A stretch of 64,000 nucleotides of DNA from Anaeramoeba flamelloides. Lineage: Eukaryota > Metamonada > Anaeramoebidae. Location: positions 2,728,001-2,792,000 of the forward strand of contig JANTQA010000048.1 of NCBI GenBank assembly GCA_027625915.1, read 5' to 3'. This document shows positions 24,201 through 33,793 of the stretch, piece by piece (the first letter of the stretch is position 1; each line of letters opens with the position of its first letter). The notes beneath the pieces are model-generated. The model was given only the letters and a program-made list of their open reading frames with translations. It searched no databases and had not been told where the DNA came from. A program made the position numbers and the translations under genes.

Positions 24201-26099
24201 GAAAAAAATTTAACAGAAGAGTTAACAATTAAAATCAAATTTTTAGATCAAAATTCGAAAAATGAAACAAAAGAAATAAATTACCAATTTTATTCAATAA
24301 AAAACTTTGAATTATTTTTCAAACGATTAGAAAAAAATCAAAAAAAACTTGAAAAAAGGGAAAAGAAGGAAATCGATACAAATTTAAATAACAAAATGGG
24401 CAACATTGGAAATAAAAATGAGAACCAGAACAATAATAATGAAAATGAAACAGAAAATGGAAATGAAATTCAGGGTGAAAATGAGAATAAATATGAAAAT
24501 GAAAATGGTGATGAAAATAAGAATAAAGTAAATTCAAATAATAATGAAAATAAAAATGAAAATGTGGATGAAAATAAGGATAAAGTAAATGTAAACGAGA
24601 ACGAGAACAAAAACCAGAATGGGAATAATGACAACAAAGAAATTGAAAAGAAAAATAAAAATAATATTGAAAAATATAAAGAAAATGTCGATATCCATGA
24701 GAATAATCATGAGGAAAAAAATGAAATTAAAGAAGAAACAAATACCGATCAAGAATCAAAAATAAAATCACAAACAGGAAATATAGATAAAGAAATTTTA
24801 AAGGGTGAGGGTATTGAAGAAGATAAGAATATAGAAAACGAAAATAAAAATGAAAAGGAAATTAAAAATGAAGAGAAAAATGAAAAAGAAAAAGAAAATG
24901 TAAGTGTCAATGAAAAACAAAAGGAAAATAAAAATGAAGATAAAAATGAAGAAGAATGGGTAATGATTGATGACGATGAAGATAAAAAAGAAAAAGAAAA
25001 TGAAAATCTGACTGAAAATAAAAAAGAAAATTTTGTTAACATTGAAATCAAATGGAAAACCTTAAATACAAATTTGTCAATTTATACAAATTATTTTCCA
25101 AATGAAAAACGAAATAAAATTAAAAAACAAAAAAAAAGAGAGACATTTTTCCAATATGTCTTTAGTCAAAAAAACATTGAAGAAAAAATGAAATTATCAG
25201 AAAAGCTCCAAACGTTTTTAATTATTACACACCTCTCGTCAGATGGGGAAAAAATCTTAAAAACTTTATACGTGGCATATTTAAAATCCAGTGGTAAATA
25301 CCAAGAAGAAAGAAATTCAATTATTATTATTACAAACAAGAATTTCTATTTGATTGATGAAAATGAAAAAATCTCGGAAAATGATCCAACAAATAGATAT
25401 AAACTTTTGTTTACGCTTGCGAATGAAGACATTGCACAATTTGAATTTGGTTATGATCGACAATACTTTATCTTCCATACTCAAAAAAAAAGCTTTGTAT
25501 TTTTAACTAGGAATAGAGATCTGTCTGGAAAGTTTGCTGAAGAAATTGCAGGGATATTTCCAAACATGCAGATCGTTGAATTTAATCAACAAAATCCTAA
25601 AGGGTATAACCAATCAATAATCCCACAAATCAAAAAATTCTTAAAAAATCAAAAATCTAGCTTCAATAGAAACAAAAGCAATTTTGTTCAAAACTCTTCA
25701 CATTATCTTCTTTGCTATACACTTGGATTTGAATTAAAAGGAAATACCAAATTGAAAAAAAATCGTTCAATTATGATCACAGAGCAATTTTTAATAATCG
25801 CTTCAGAAGCCTTAGTTAAATCGGCTAATTTGGGGTCAAATATGGAAAATCAATCGAGATTTAGAGATGTTTTAATTTATCCAATCGAAAGTATAAATAA
25901 AATCCATTTATACGAAAAAAACTGGCAAAAAATTAAATTGAATATTTTAATCAAACAAAAAAAAATCAAATCAAATGTAATAAAAATCAGTTTATTGATT
26001 ACTTCACCAGATGAATTTGTAAAATTTTTAACTTTATTAGAAACTAGCTATATTGATCAATCTGATCGTTTGTCACTGCCGTTATATATTAAAAATTAA
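18233..26099 (+). CDS. STK11IP: STK11IP/LIP1-like leucine-rich repeat protein
   Basis: In animals STK11IP binds the kinase LKB1 and works at lysosomes. The model has three exons: 18233-18314, 18436-19175 and 22656-26099 (1421 residues). Frame is kept across both introns: the donor TTG|GTAAG at 19176 and acceptor ATATAG|GCGCCG at 22655 join the conserved TEIDNSL to APLLELRKLDLSHN. The N-terminus (LWETLSKN... ESIHLLLEL) and the segment from FLDLKKIFKKIQLLEIHG follow the vertebrate protein. LRRs occupy about residues 275-385. An acidic/basic coiled-coil region (about 550-665) and a long Asn/Glu/Lys-rich stretch follow. The C-terminus (about 1120-1410) has two PH-like strand patterns (IIIITNKNFYLID; IMITEQFLIIASEAL), as in STK11IP. 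The first exon is the least certain. No kinase or membrane segment is present. Confidence 0.8.
20405..20885. mobile_element. M2-related repeat, copy in the STK11IP-like intron
   Basis: It is the near-identical partner of 12895-13375; even irregular stretches such as ATTTCGATCGAACGAAAC are conserved. The high identity points to recent transposition or duplication. Terminal repeats are weak. Confidence 0.7.
21025..21554. mobile_element. M3 MITE, copy 1
   Basis: It aligns with 39504-40030 and 42299-42805. The left end is TTTTCCAGGCAAAGGAGCC and the reverse-complemented right end TTTTTTCTGTCAAAGGGTAT, giving short imperfect inverted repeats. Internal landmarks include ACAGTGAAAATGATT and TGGATATCAACTATTC. 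It is non-coding. Confidence 0.65.
22166..22515. repeat. Foldback and tandem-repeat cluster before exon 3
   Basis: It starts with direct repeats of AAGTGCCGTC (22167-22176 and 22177-22186, plus a partial third). A 28-bp inverted repeat with a 17-nt loop follows (22194-22268). Next come two tandem copies of a unit of about 45 bp ending in GAAGTTTTCTAGGTTTTTTT, then complements that fold back on them, including an exact 19-bp match around AGGTTTTTTTTACTTTTTG. The cluster ends about 140 bp before the exon 3 acceptor. Confidence 0.75.
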
Positions 26100-27421
26100 T
26101 AAATTAAGTTGTTTTGATTATCCACAAAAAAAAAAAAAAAAAAAAAAAAACTTTTCAATTTGCAAGAGCAATGATTTTTTTTAATTTATCTTTTTTGTTT
26201 TCTTTTTTTAATTTCTCTTTTTTCTTTTCTTTTTATTGTTTCTTATTTTTCTTTTATTTATATATTATACCCAAATCACAAATTTGGGATTTTTAATATC
26301 ATAAATAAGTTTCTAAATATTTTTTGATTTATGTCCAAATAAAAACAAATCTTAAAAAAAAAAAAAAAAATTATTTGTTAGAATCATTTCATACATTAAA
26401 CTTCTTTTATTATCTAAAATTAATTAATAAATCATTTGGATCTACTTTGGATATTAGAAATTAAATACAATTTATTTTTCCAAAAAAATATGACACCAGA
26501 ATTAATGTAATGAATTATTTGGAAAAGTCTCAAAATTTTTGTAAAGATAATCCAAAAAGAGAATATTTTTTTATACAAGTATTGCTATGGCCAGATTTTT
26601 AGACTTTGTGAGCCTTGAACTTATTCAACTTTCTGTTAATAAATATATGACAAATTTTGTGAATAAAAAGTTTGTTATAAAATATTACTCAGATAAGGAA
26701 GAGGTGTTTAACAAGATCTATTATCACCCATTTTATTTAGTTCGACCATACATTTCCCATTGTAAAAAAAGAGTTTTTATTATTAAAGAAGTGTTAATTA
26801 CACTCTAGATTTTTTTTTACTTAATTTTATTTCAAAAAGGAAATTTAAAAGTAAAATAATAGATTTTTGATTATTCATGGTAAAGGTATCCCCATATTAA
26901 CTTTATGGTTAAAATTCAAACAACAAAAAATTGAAAAAAACAAAAATTTTTAAAAAGGGTTCCTAAGAGACAATTGGTAAAAAATAAAAAAAAAAAATCT
27001 ATGCTATCTTATATTTAATTAAGAACTCCCAAAATCCCAGCCACGATACTTTTGGTTGATTTAATAATTTGTTAATTGATCATGAATGGTTCACTTGGGG
27101 ATTAGTCGTTGAATTATGTCATTTCTTTTTTTCTTTTTGATCTGATTTTTTTTTTGCACTTTTTTTTGCACTATGGTCTTTTTTGTTATTGCTTTTTTGT
27201 ATTTTTATTTTCAAGTTACCTATAATCTCATGTTTTTTAGTGTCTCAGTTATAGCAAGTAACCACTTGATCTTTTTCCTTTGTAAATCTTCTTTCCAATA
27301 TAAAGAAAATTCAGCTGGGAACAAATGGAAAAAATAGAAAAAAAATGTTTAAAAAGGTTTATTATTTAGTAATTTTCAGATGATTATAAAAAAAGATCTT
27401 CGAAAATATAATAATAAAAAA
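26100..27421. other. Convergent intergenic DNA
   Basis: The 3' ends of the STK11IP-like gene (plus) and the DHHC gene (minus) face each other here. Poly(A)/poly(T) runs are frequent. A 73-codon open frame starts at ATG 26587 (MARFLDFVSLELIQL...), but it has no recognisable relative and too little support to call a gene. Confidence 0.4.
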
Positions 27422-30400
27422 TTATAATTGTTCGATTTGAGAATTTTCTAATTCTCGTAACCTTAAATTGTGAACATATTTTTTTGGTAGATCGGTTAGT
27501 TTATAAATTTTAGACCAATCAATTGTTTTAAAGAAAAAAGAATTAGAATTTATTTGTGCACCTGCATCAAATGGGTTTTGCAATACATTTTGAGAATTAA
27601 ACATATACTTTAAGTTGCCAAGATTTTCCATTTCATAATTTGTAATATTGAATCCAATATGCGAACTGATTTTCCTTAAATGCAACAATTCTCCAGCCAA
27701 AACAAAAAAATTAAAAAGAAAAATAAACAATACCCATCGTGAAACCTTTGAAAATTCTCTGCAGAAAGTAATAAATTTGAATGGGTTATTTGGAATTTCA
27801 TCATAAGATGTAATAACTAATTTGAGGTTATAAAAAAAAATTTAAAAAGAAAAAAGTATTAGTTAAAATATTTTGAGATAATACAATATAATGTAATAAA
27901 AAAAGATAAAATAGGATTTTTTTCAACATATTGATATATATAAAATATAATTTATTGAATTTTTTTTGTTATAAATTTAAAAAATAAACTTATTTTGTTT
28001 CCAATTTATCTGAAAAAATATCAAATCAGATTTTTGTATTAAAAAATATAAATACTTAGATTAATCATCAATTATGAACAATATTAAGAGTCCAAAAAAA
28101 GTACACCAATAAATAGTGTTCATAATGAAAGTGTGATTGATTTCATTAATTTAAGTATAAAACTAAAGAAAATTTAAACTTTTTTAAAAAATTAAAACAA
28201 CTGAAGTTACCACAACTCCTTTACCTAATACCTTATGATATTATCCATATTTGCTGAGAAAATATTGATATAAATAGTAACAAAATGGAATATATTGAAC
28301 AAATTATGAGTGAAACTAAGATGTAAAATCAAAATTTCTAAAAAATTAGATCAAAAATTCTCTAAATTCAAATAAGGTTTTGAAAATTTTTGAAGAATTT
28401 TCAAATAATTTTAAAACGGCAAAAACAAGCCAGGTTTAAAAAACAAAGAAATATTAATAAAAAATTTTATGTATCATTCCTGAAATTTCGATCTTTTAAT
28501 AATGGTCTAAATAGATATTCATATTTTTTAAATGAAAATAACTGTAAATTTTACCCTTGTTTATTAAAATATAAAAATCAAATTCTTGTAGAAAATTTAG
28601 AACATTTTTTATGGGGTAGCCTTCTTATGAGAAATAATAGATTAATATTTCTAAATAAATTAAAAGAAATAAATCTTAATGAATTGATATTTTAAATTGC
28701 AAGAGTTTGGAAATATTTTTATTAATTAATAATCGCGAAATCTGGGATTCCGTGTTTAAATTCCTGAAAGGAAATTTAAGTAAAATGGCATCTAAGATAT
28801 AATTTACACTTCTTTAATAATAATAATAATATATTGAAAATTTTCAATTAAGGAAATAGATACATTTTCACATTTTTAAAAATTTTAATTGTGATAACAT
28901 TACTGAAAAAGATTTTTTGAGTACCACAAAATATTGAAACTTTATAATCAAACAAATTTCGTTACTTTATTTGTGAAAAGAAAACGAAACCAAAGTAAAT
29001 AAAGAGTTGAATCTTTTCATTTTTGAAAATTTTTTGAACATTTTTTTTTTGATTAAATTTTTGATTGTATTAAATTGTGTTTTGGATCTAGAAATGTGTT
29101 TTTGTTAAATTTTTGAAATTAACCAAAGAACAAACCAATAAAATAGGCATAAAAAGATGTACATTTTAAACAAATCTTTTATTTTAGAAAGGCCCAACAA
29201 GGAAAGATCCACTTTTCCAGATAAATTTGTTGAAATCAAGAATGAAAAAAATAAAATTCACCAAAGCCTATTTTAGAAGATTTGTTTTCTTCTTATCTTC
29301 TTAATTTGGATGGGAAGTAAACAAGAGGTTATCCTGAATCCCTCACCTGATTCCTATTTATTATTTTTTGACAAAACATTTTTTTTACAATTTTGCTTTC
29401 AAGATTATTTTTTCAAATAGTGTTATCAAACTAAGCAAAATAAAGAATAATGTTCCAAAGATTAAAGTAAAAGGATTGGATTTTTGAAATCAAAAAACAA
29501 CTACAGAAAGTTTAACTCAAAGAAAAAGAAAATTTGAGAACAGAATGAAAACAGCATTCAGAATTATTTTTGGGTTTTACAATTTAATCGAAGATATAAA
29601 TTAATGATTTAAAATCAAACCAATACATTCAATAAATGTATTTTTCTAAAGAAAGAAATATTTATAAAATATCCTACTTTCTTTTATTAAATCAAGAATT
29701 AGATGAATTGATCAAAATTGGAATTAAAATTCATTTTGGGAAATTCGTTAGAAATAAAAAGCTAATTTGTTTCTCAAAAATTTTCCAAACAAAGTTTTTT
29801 TCCGAATCAAAATTAAAAATAAAACCAAATAAAGAACAAGTAATTGTATCAAATGTTACAGAGAAGATCAATAATAATTGATTTTTTTTTTATTTTTTCT
29901 TGATCAATTCTTTTAATTATTTTTATTTCCATTTTTTAATTGGTATGTAAATATATTATAATGAGATATATCCCACTCTCATCTTTATTAAAAAATTAAT
30001 GTATTTAGTAAAGAAATGATTTGAATTATTCAATTTCAAATACACTATGGCATTCAAAATTGGAAAAATGAACATACTCCCTTACACTCTTTTTTTTTCA
30101 ATTTTGGTATTACTCCCTGAAATTAGCTTGATTTGGAATTATTTTACCTGTTTTACTAGTTTTAGTTTTTTATTCACCTTTCAGAAAAAATACATTTATT
30201 TTTATGAAATTAATTATAAAACAATAAAACAATACTGGTATTTGAATCATAAATAGGAAATAAAATTCACTAAATTTTTCTTTTCCTTTTTTCTTTTTTA
30301 AAGAAATTTCAAGTAATTAATTGTAATTTTTCATTTCTTTTTATTGTTTTGGCCCTTTTTTTGTTGTTTGTATTGGTATATTTTTGGGGAAAAAAGAACC

Positions 30401-31883
30401 CTGAAATAAAAGGAAGATTTGAGGAATTGAAAAAAATATACTGGTATTTGTAAAATAAATGGGAAAAATTTTCACTTACTTTTTCAATTTTCTTTTTCAG
30501 ATCGAGACTACAACTCACAAATACTTCTTTGAACTCTCGGTTTATTAAAGAAAAATATGGGATTGGAAGTGAAAATTGTTTCCCATTTCGAATTGAAATA
30601 CCAGTAATTTTTTTCAATTTTGATCTCATTTGAATTTCAAATACCAGTTTTGAAAAAGGTAATTTGGTTTTAGATCAAAGTTCAGTTAGAAATAATAATA
30701 AAATAATAACAAAAAAAAATAAAAAAAAAAAAAAAAAAAGTATCATACAGATCCAAAATGAAAGGAAAAACATAAAGTGGACAAATGTTAAAAGGCAGAT
30801 CAAAAAGAAATATTCTCGTTCATTATTCTCGCCAACAAATATGCGAAAAGTTTTGCTAAAATGTGAATATTTTGAAACACATCTCCCAATTGCAGAGACA
30901 TGTTTTGATCGAAGAGGCTTTCTAATTTTACAAACAGGGCAAAATTCGTTTTCGTTCATTTCATTATTAGTGACAAGATTGACATATTGCTCAGAAGTTA
31001 ATTGCGGTTGCTCAGAAATAACACCCGGATCCAATTTTCTAATTTTCAAAAAAAAGAGCAAAACTAATAATAAAGACAGTATCGTGAACAATTTCAATAG
31101 TAAAGAATCCGAGTGGGGAATAATTTTAAAAAGCCAAGTTAGACAAGTCAAAATTGTAAACGATGAGAAAAACGATAAACGTTCATATCCAAAATGGTAG
31201 CCTTGAAAGATTAAAGGAAAAGAGAAAATTAGCTTTTTCTTCGTTTTCAAGAAATGGAAACTGACAATTGCTGCGAGTGCAAAGAGCAAATTGAAATTTA
31301 AAAACAGAAAGGTTATAATTGAAATCTCGATCGCGGGTAAAATTGCAGATTTTATTAAGGCTCTCTTTAAGGGCAAATCGTTTGACTTCTCCTTTGGATT
31401 CAAATATTTGATCGCAGACTCCAAAACATTGACCACGGGAAGGTTCCCAACAGAGCGTGCCAGAAAAAGGCTGCTTTTCCCGTCGCCGTTGGCTAATAGT
31501 GGATCGTTATCCGAGAGCACGAGCGACTGTGTTAATACTGGGTTGTTGTGAACACAGGCCTTGTGCAAGGGCAAGTTCCCCTCATAATCAATTGTGTTCG
31601 TTGTCGATTCCAAGGAAAGCAAGCAATCGCATACGTTTGGTAGGTTCTTGTCGGCTGCTAAATGCAAGAGGCTCTCCCCCTTGCCATTCTCATAAGTTAA
31701 GTCTTCATTCGAGCAATGGTAAAGTAATAAATAATTTGCAGTCACAGAATGGCGATCGCTGATACTGGACTCCAGGCATTTCCTGCCTTCGTTGTCCTGT
31801 GTGCTGAGGATGTCGATATTTTTGGAAAGCTCATGAAGAGATTTTAATCCTTCAGTGGAAAATGAATCAATAACATTGGACAT
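27422..31883 (-). CDS. Ankyrin-DHHC protein, ZDHHC17-like, with degenerate catalytic motif
   Basis: Two exons, 31883-30749 and 27816-27422, join in phase (T|TT) to give 509 residues. The first has ankyrin repeats (about 30-170), several hydrophobic segments, a DPG motif (285-287), the cysteine-rich domain (315-354) and a further membrane segment. The second supplies the last membrane segment, a TTxE-like TNYE and the C-terminal NPFDAG...N signature. The order matches ZDHHC17/HIP14, a Golgi S-acyltransferase that also recruits clients by its ankyrin repeats. The active-site region is colinear but lost: the expected DHHC reads SHFS (340-343), with the catalytic cysteine now Ser343. KHCS.C is KHVSAI and the later NC is IF. 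CPVC, His328 and RC335 remain. This predicts no acyl transfer and weak zinc binding, while the scaffold is intact. ATG 31883 is the start. The exon join is inferred from phase and conservation. Confidence 0.8.
28390..28695 (+). mobile_element. LINE C-terminal remnant
   Basis: A 101-codon open stretch contains C..YPC....(E)NLEHFLWG......R, resembling the cysteine-histidine segment that follows reverse transcriptase in non-LTR elements, and the LLWEC motif at 1.1 kb. It has no A-tail or target-site duplication, so it looks older. It lies antisense within an intron. The call rests on one motif. Confidence 0.45.
30233..30648. repeat. M7 composite foldback with four end copies
   Basis: ACTGGTATTTG occurs forward at about 30234 and 30440, and inverted (CAAATACCAGT or AAATACCAGT) at about 30596-30605 and 30638-30647. 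The inner pair extends to arms of about 50 bp (30425-30476 against 30568-30620). The first forward copy shares about 36 bp with the inner arm. This looks like one foldback inserted beside or within a relative. It lies about 100 bp inside the intron from the DHHC exon 1 boundary. Confidence 0.65.
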
Positions 31884-32791
31884 TTGAAGTTGTTTGTAAT
31901 TTGGTTTCTTTTTTTGGTTTGTTTGATCTCAACCAATACAGGAAAAATCGGAGACTTGAAAGAAGCAACGATTTCTTTTAAAGAAAAAAAAAAAAGTAGT
32001 AGAGAATTAACAAGAAAAAAATGAATAATCTCTCAAACACAGAAATAAGAAATCAATGTTACAAAGGACTTCTTGAGTTTTCAAATAACTTTTAAAAGTC
32101 ACCCAAATTATACACCACTTGCTTTATAAAGTAATTTTTCATTATTGTAAGGTTTCTTTGGTTCAAATTAAGGGAGTACCAACATCATAACAACACAGGG
32201 GTTGGGATTTTTAATCGTTTATACTCAATTATATAGGTTATATTAATCCCTAGAATCTCATAAAAATATTTAAAAATTTTGATTTTTCTATTTTCTTGAG
32301 ATTTATTAGAACCAGTCTTCAGAGGAAAAAAGCCGAGTTACAAATAAACAATATTTGTTTATTTTTTTTTTTGTTCCTATAAATCATCTAACCAATTTTC
32401 CAATGGTATATCTAAGGTCAAATCAATTTTGAAGGAAGTACGATTGATCAATTCAGAAAATTTTATATTATGAATTGAATTAGTTTTTATATTTTCAAAA
32501 AATCTATTTAATTTTTTACTTTTTTTTTTTTCGACCGGCCAATATAACATCGTATTCAATTTCCAATTATATACATAAGTTCAAATCAATTTTGAAAGTA
32601 AACCATATGATATTTTTTGAGAAAATTTTCCATCATGAATTGAAATTGTTTTTAAATTTTTTTCATATTTTGTCAATTTTTCTGAAATTTCTTGTTTTTT
32701 ATATTAAAAATTATTGTCTTCTAATATTATATCTATTTTCTGAGAAATTCTTTCATATTAACTTTTTCAATAAAATTTTTGATTTTTAATA

Positions 32792-32988
32792 CAGTCAGTT
32801 TCCAATTTAAGGCACAAACTTTCAACTTTATTTAAGGAACAAAAAAATCTCAAATTAAGGCACAAAATTTGGATTTTTTTTATTTTACAAATTATTTTAC
32901 AAGAATTTGAATTTTTTGCCTTAATTTGATATTTTTTTTGTTCCTTAATTTTCTTTTAAAGTTTGTGCCTTAAAATTGGAACTCACTG
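32792..32988. mobile_element. M6 MITE, 197 bp
   Basis: Terminal inverted repeats of about 85 bp cover nearly the whole element. The left end is CAGTCAGTTTCCAATTTAAG and the reverse-complemented right end CAGTGAGTTCCAATTTTAAG. TA is duplicated (32790-32791 and 32989-32990). AAGGCACAAA recurs within each arm. Size, ends and TA duplication fit a Tc1/mariner-type MITE. The arms are similar enough to suggest a fairly recent insertion. Confidence 0.85.
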
Positions 32989-33759
32989 TAATAAAATTTT
33001 AAGAATTAAACATCATGCTTACTGATTGTTAATTTGCTTTTTCTTTGATTATCTTTTATGTTAAAACATGTAGAAAAAAAAAGAATGAAATATAGCTTTG
33101 TATTTGAAACATCAGTTTTCTCCACGATATATTGTCTATTTTTACAATGGATGTATTAAAAATCAACGTAGTGAAAACATTTTAACAGTCACTAAAAGTG
33201 AAATATATAATAGTTTATTAAAAAATCTATTGGGCTCTTAAGTTCTAGATTCTCTAAAAAAATGAAAAAAAAAAATGTAAAACTTACCTTTTATTAATAT
33301 CAGCAATTAACATTTCAGAGAAAATAATTTAAAAAAAAAAATTGTAAAATGATCTTGAGAAACTTATTTGTTTTTTCTATGGGTAGTATTATGTTGAGAA
33401 ATTATATTAAATCTCTTTAATTGATATTTTTGAAATTTATTAATAAAAAATTTAGAATTATTTGAAAATAATTTACTCAATAATTTTTTTCCAAATACAA
33501 CTTTTGACAATTGTTGCCTAAAAAATTGGTAACTGGAAAAAAAGTGGAATATATATTTTATCAAAAATTAAAAAATTAATAATCATTATTAGTAAAAGTG
33601 ATCAATACCTAAGGGATTTTTTGAAGTAAATATGTGTCTAACTTTTTTATGGGTATCAATTTTTTTTGAAAAAATTAGTTTTAAAAATACAATTATATCA
33701 AAAATTATTTTTTTCAAAATTCAACTTTTGAAAAGAGAATTCCAGGTTTTATTGATATT

Positions 33760-33762
<3 letters not shown>

Positions 33763-33791
<29 letters not shown>
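33763..33791. repeat. (TA)n microsatellite
   Basis: About fourteen TA units run uninterrupted. Confidence 0.9.

Positions 33792-33793
<2 letters not shown>

Larger units (their letters stand above)
27817..30748 (-). other. 2.9-kb intron of the ankyrin-DHHC gene
   Basis: On the minus strand the donor is ATCT|GTATGATAC and the acceptor is CAAATTAG|TTATTAC. It separates two membrane segments of the same protein. Inside lie a LINE remnant, a composite foldback close to the donor, and small open frames (29636-29881 and 30047-30256, plus strand) without recognisable relatives. Confidence 0.7.

Noticed and set aside
30860-30910. A possible 44-nt GT-AG intron covering the degenerate DHHC region on the minus strand
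   Set aside because: Removing it shifts the frame to an early stop and would lose the conserved VGENNEREYF segment that follows in the present frame; no DHHC coding is recovered.
30664-31200. 178-codon plus-strand open frame
   Set aside because: It is the antisense of exon 1 of the ankyrin-DHHC gene, whose minus-strand frame carries recognisable domains.
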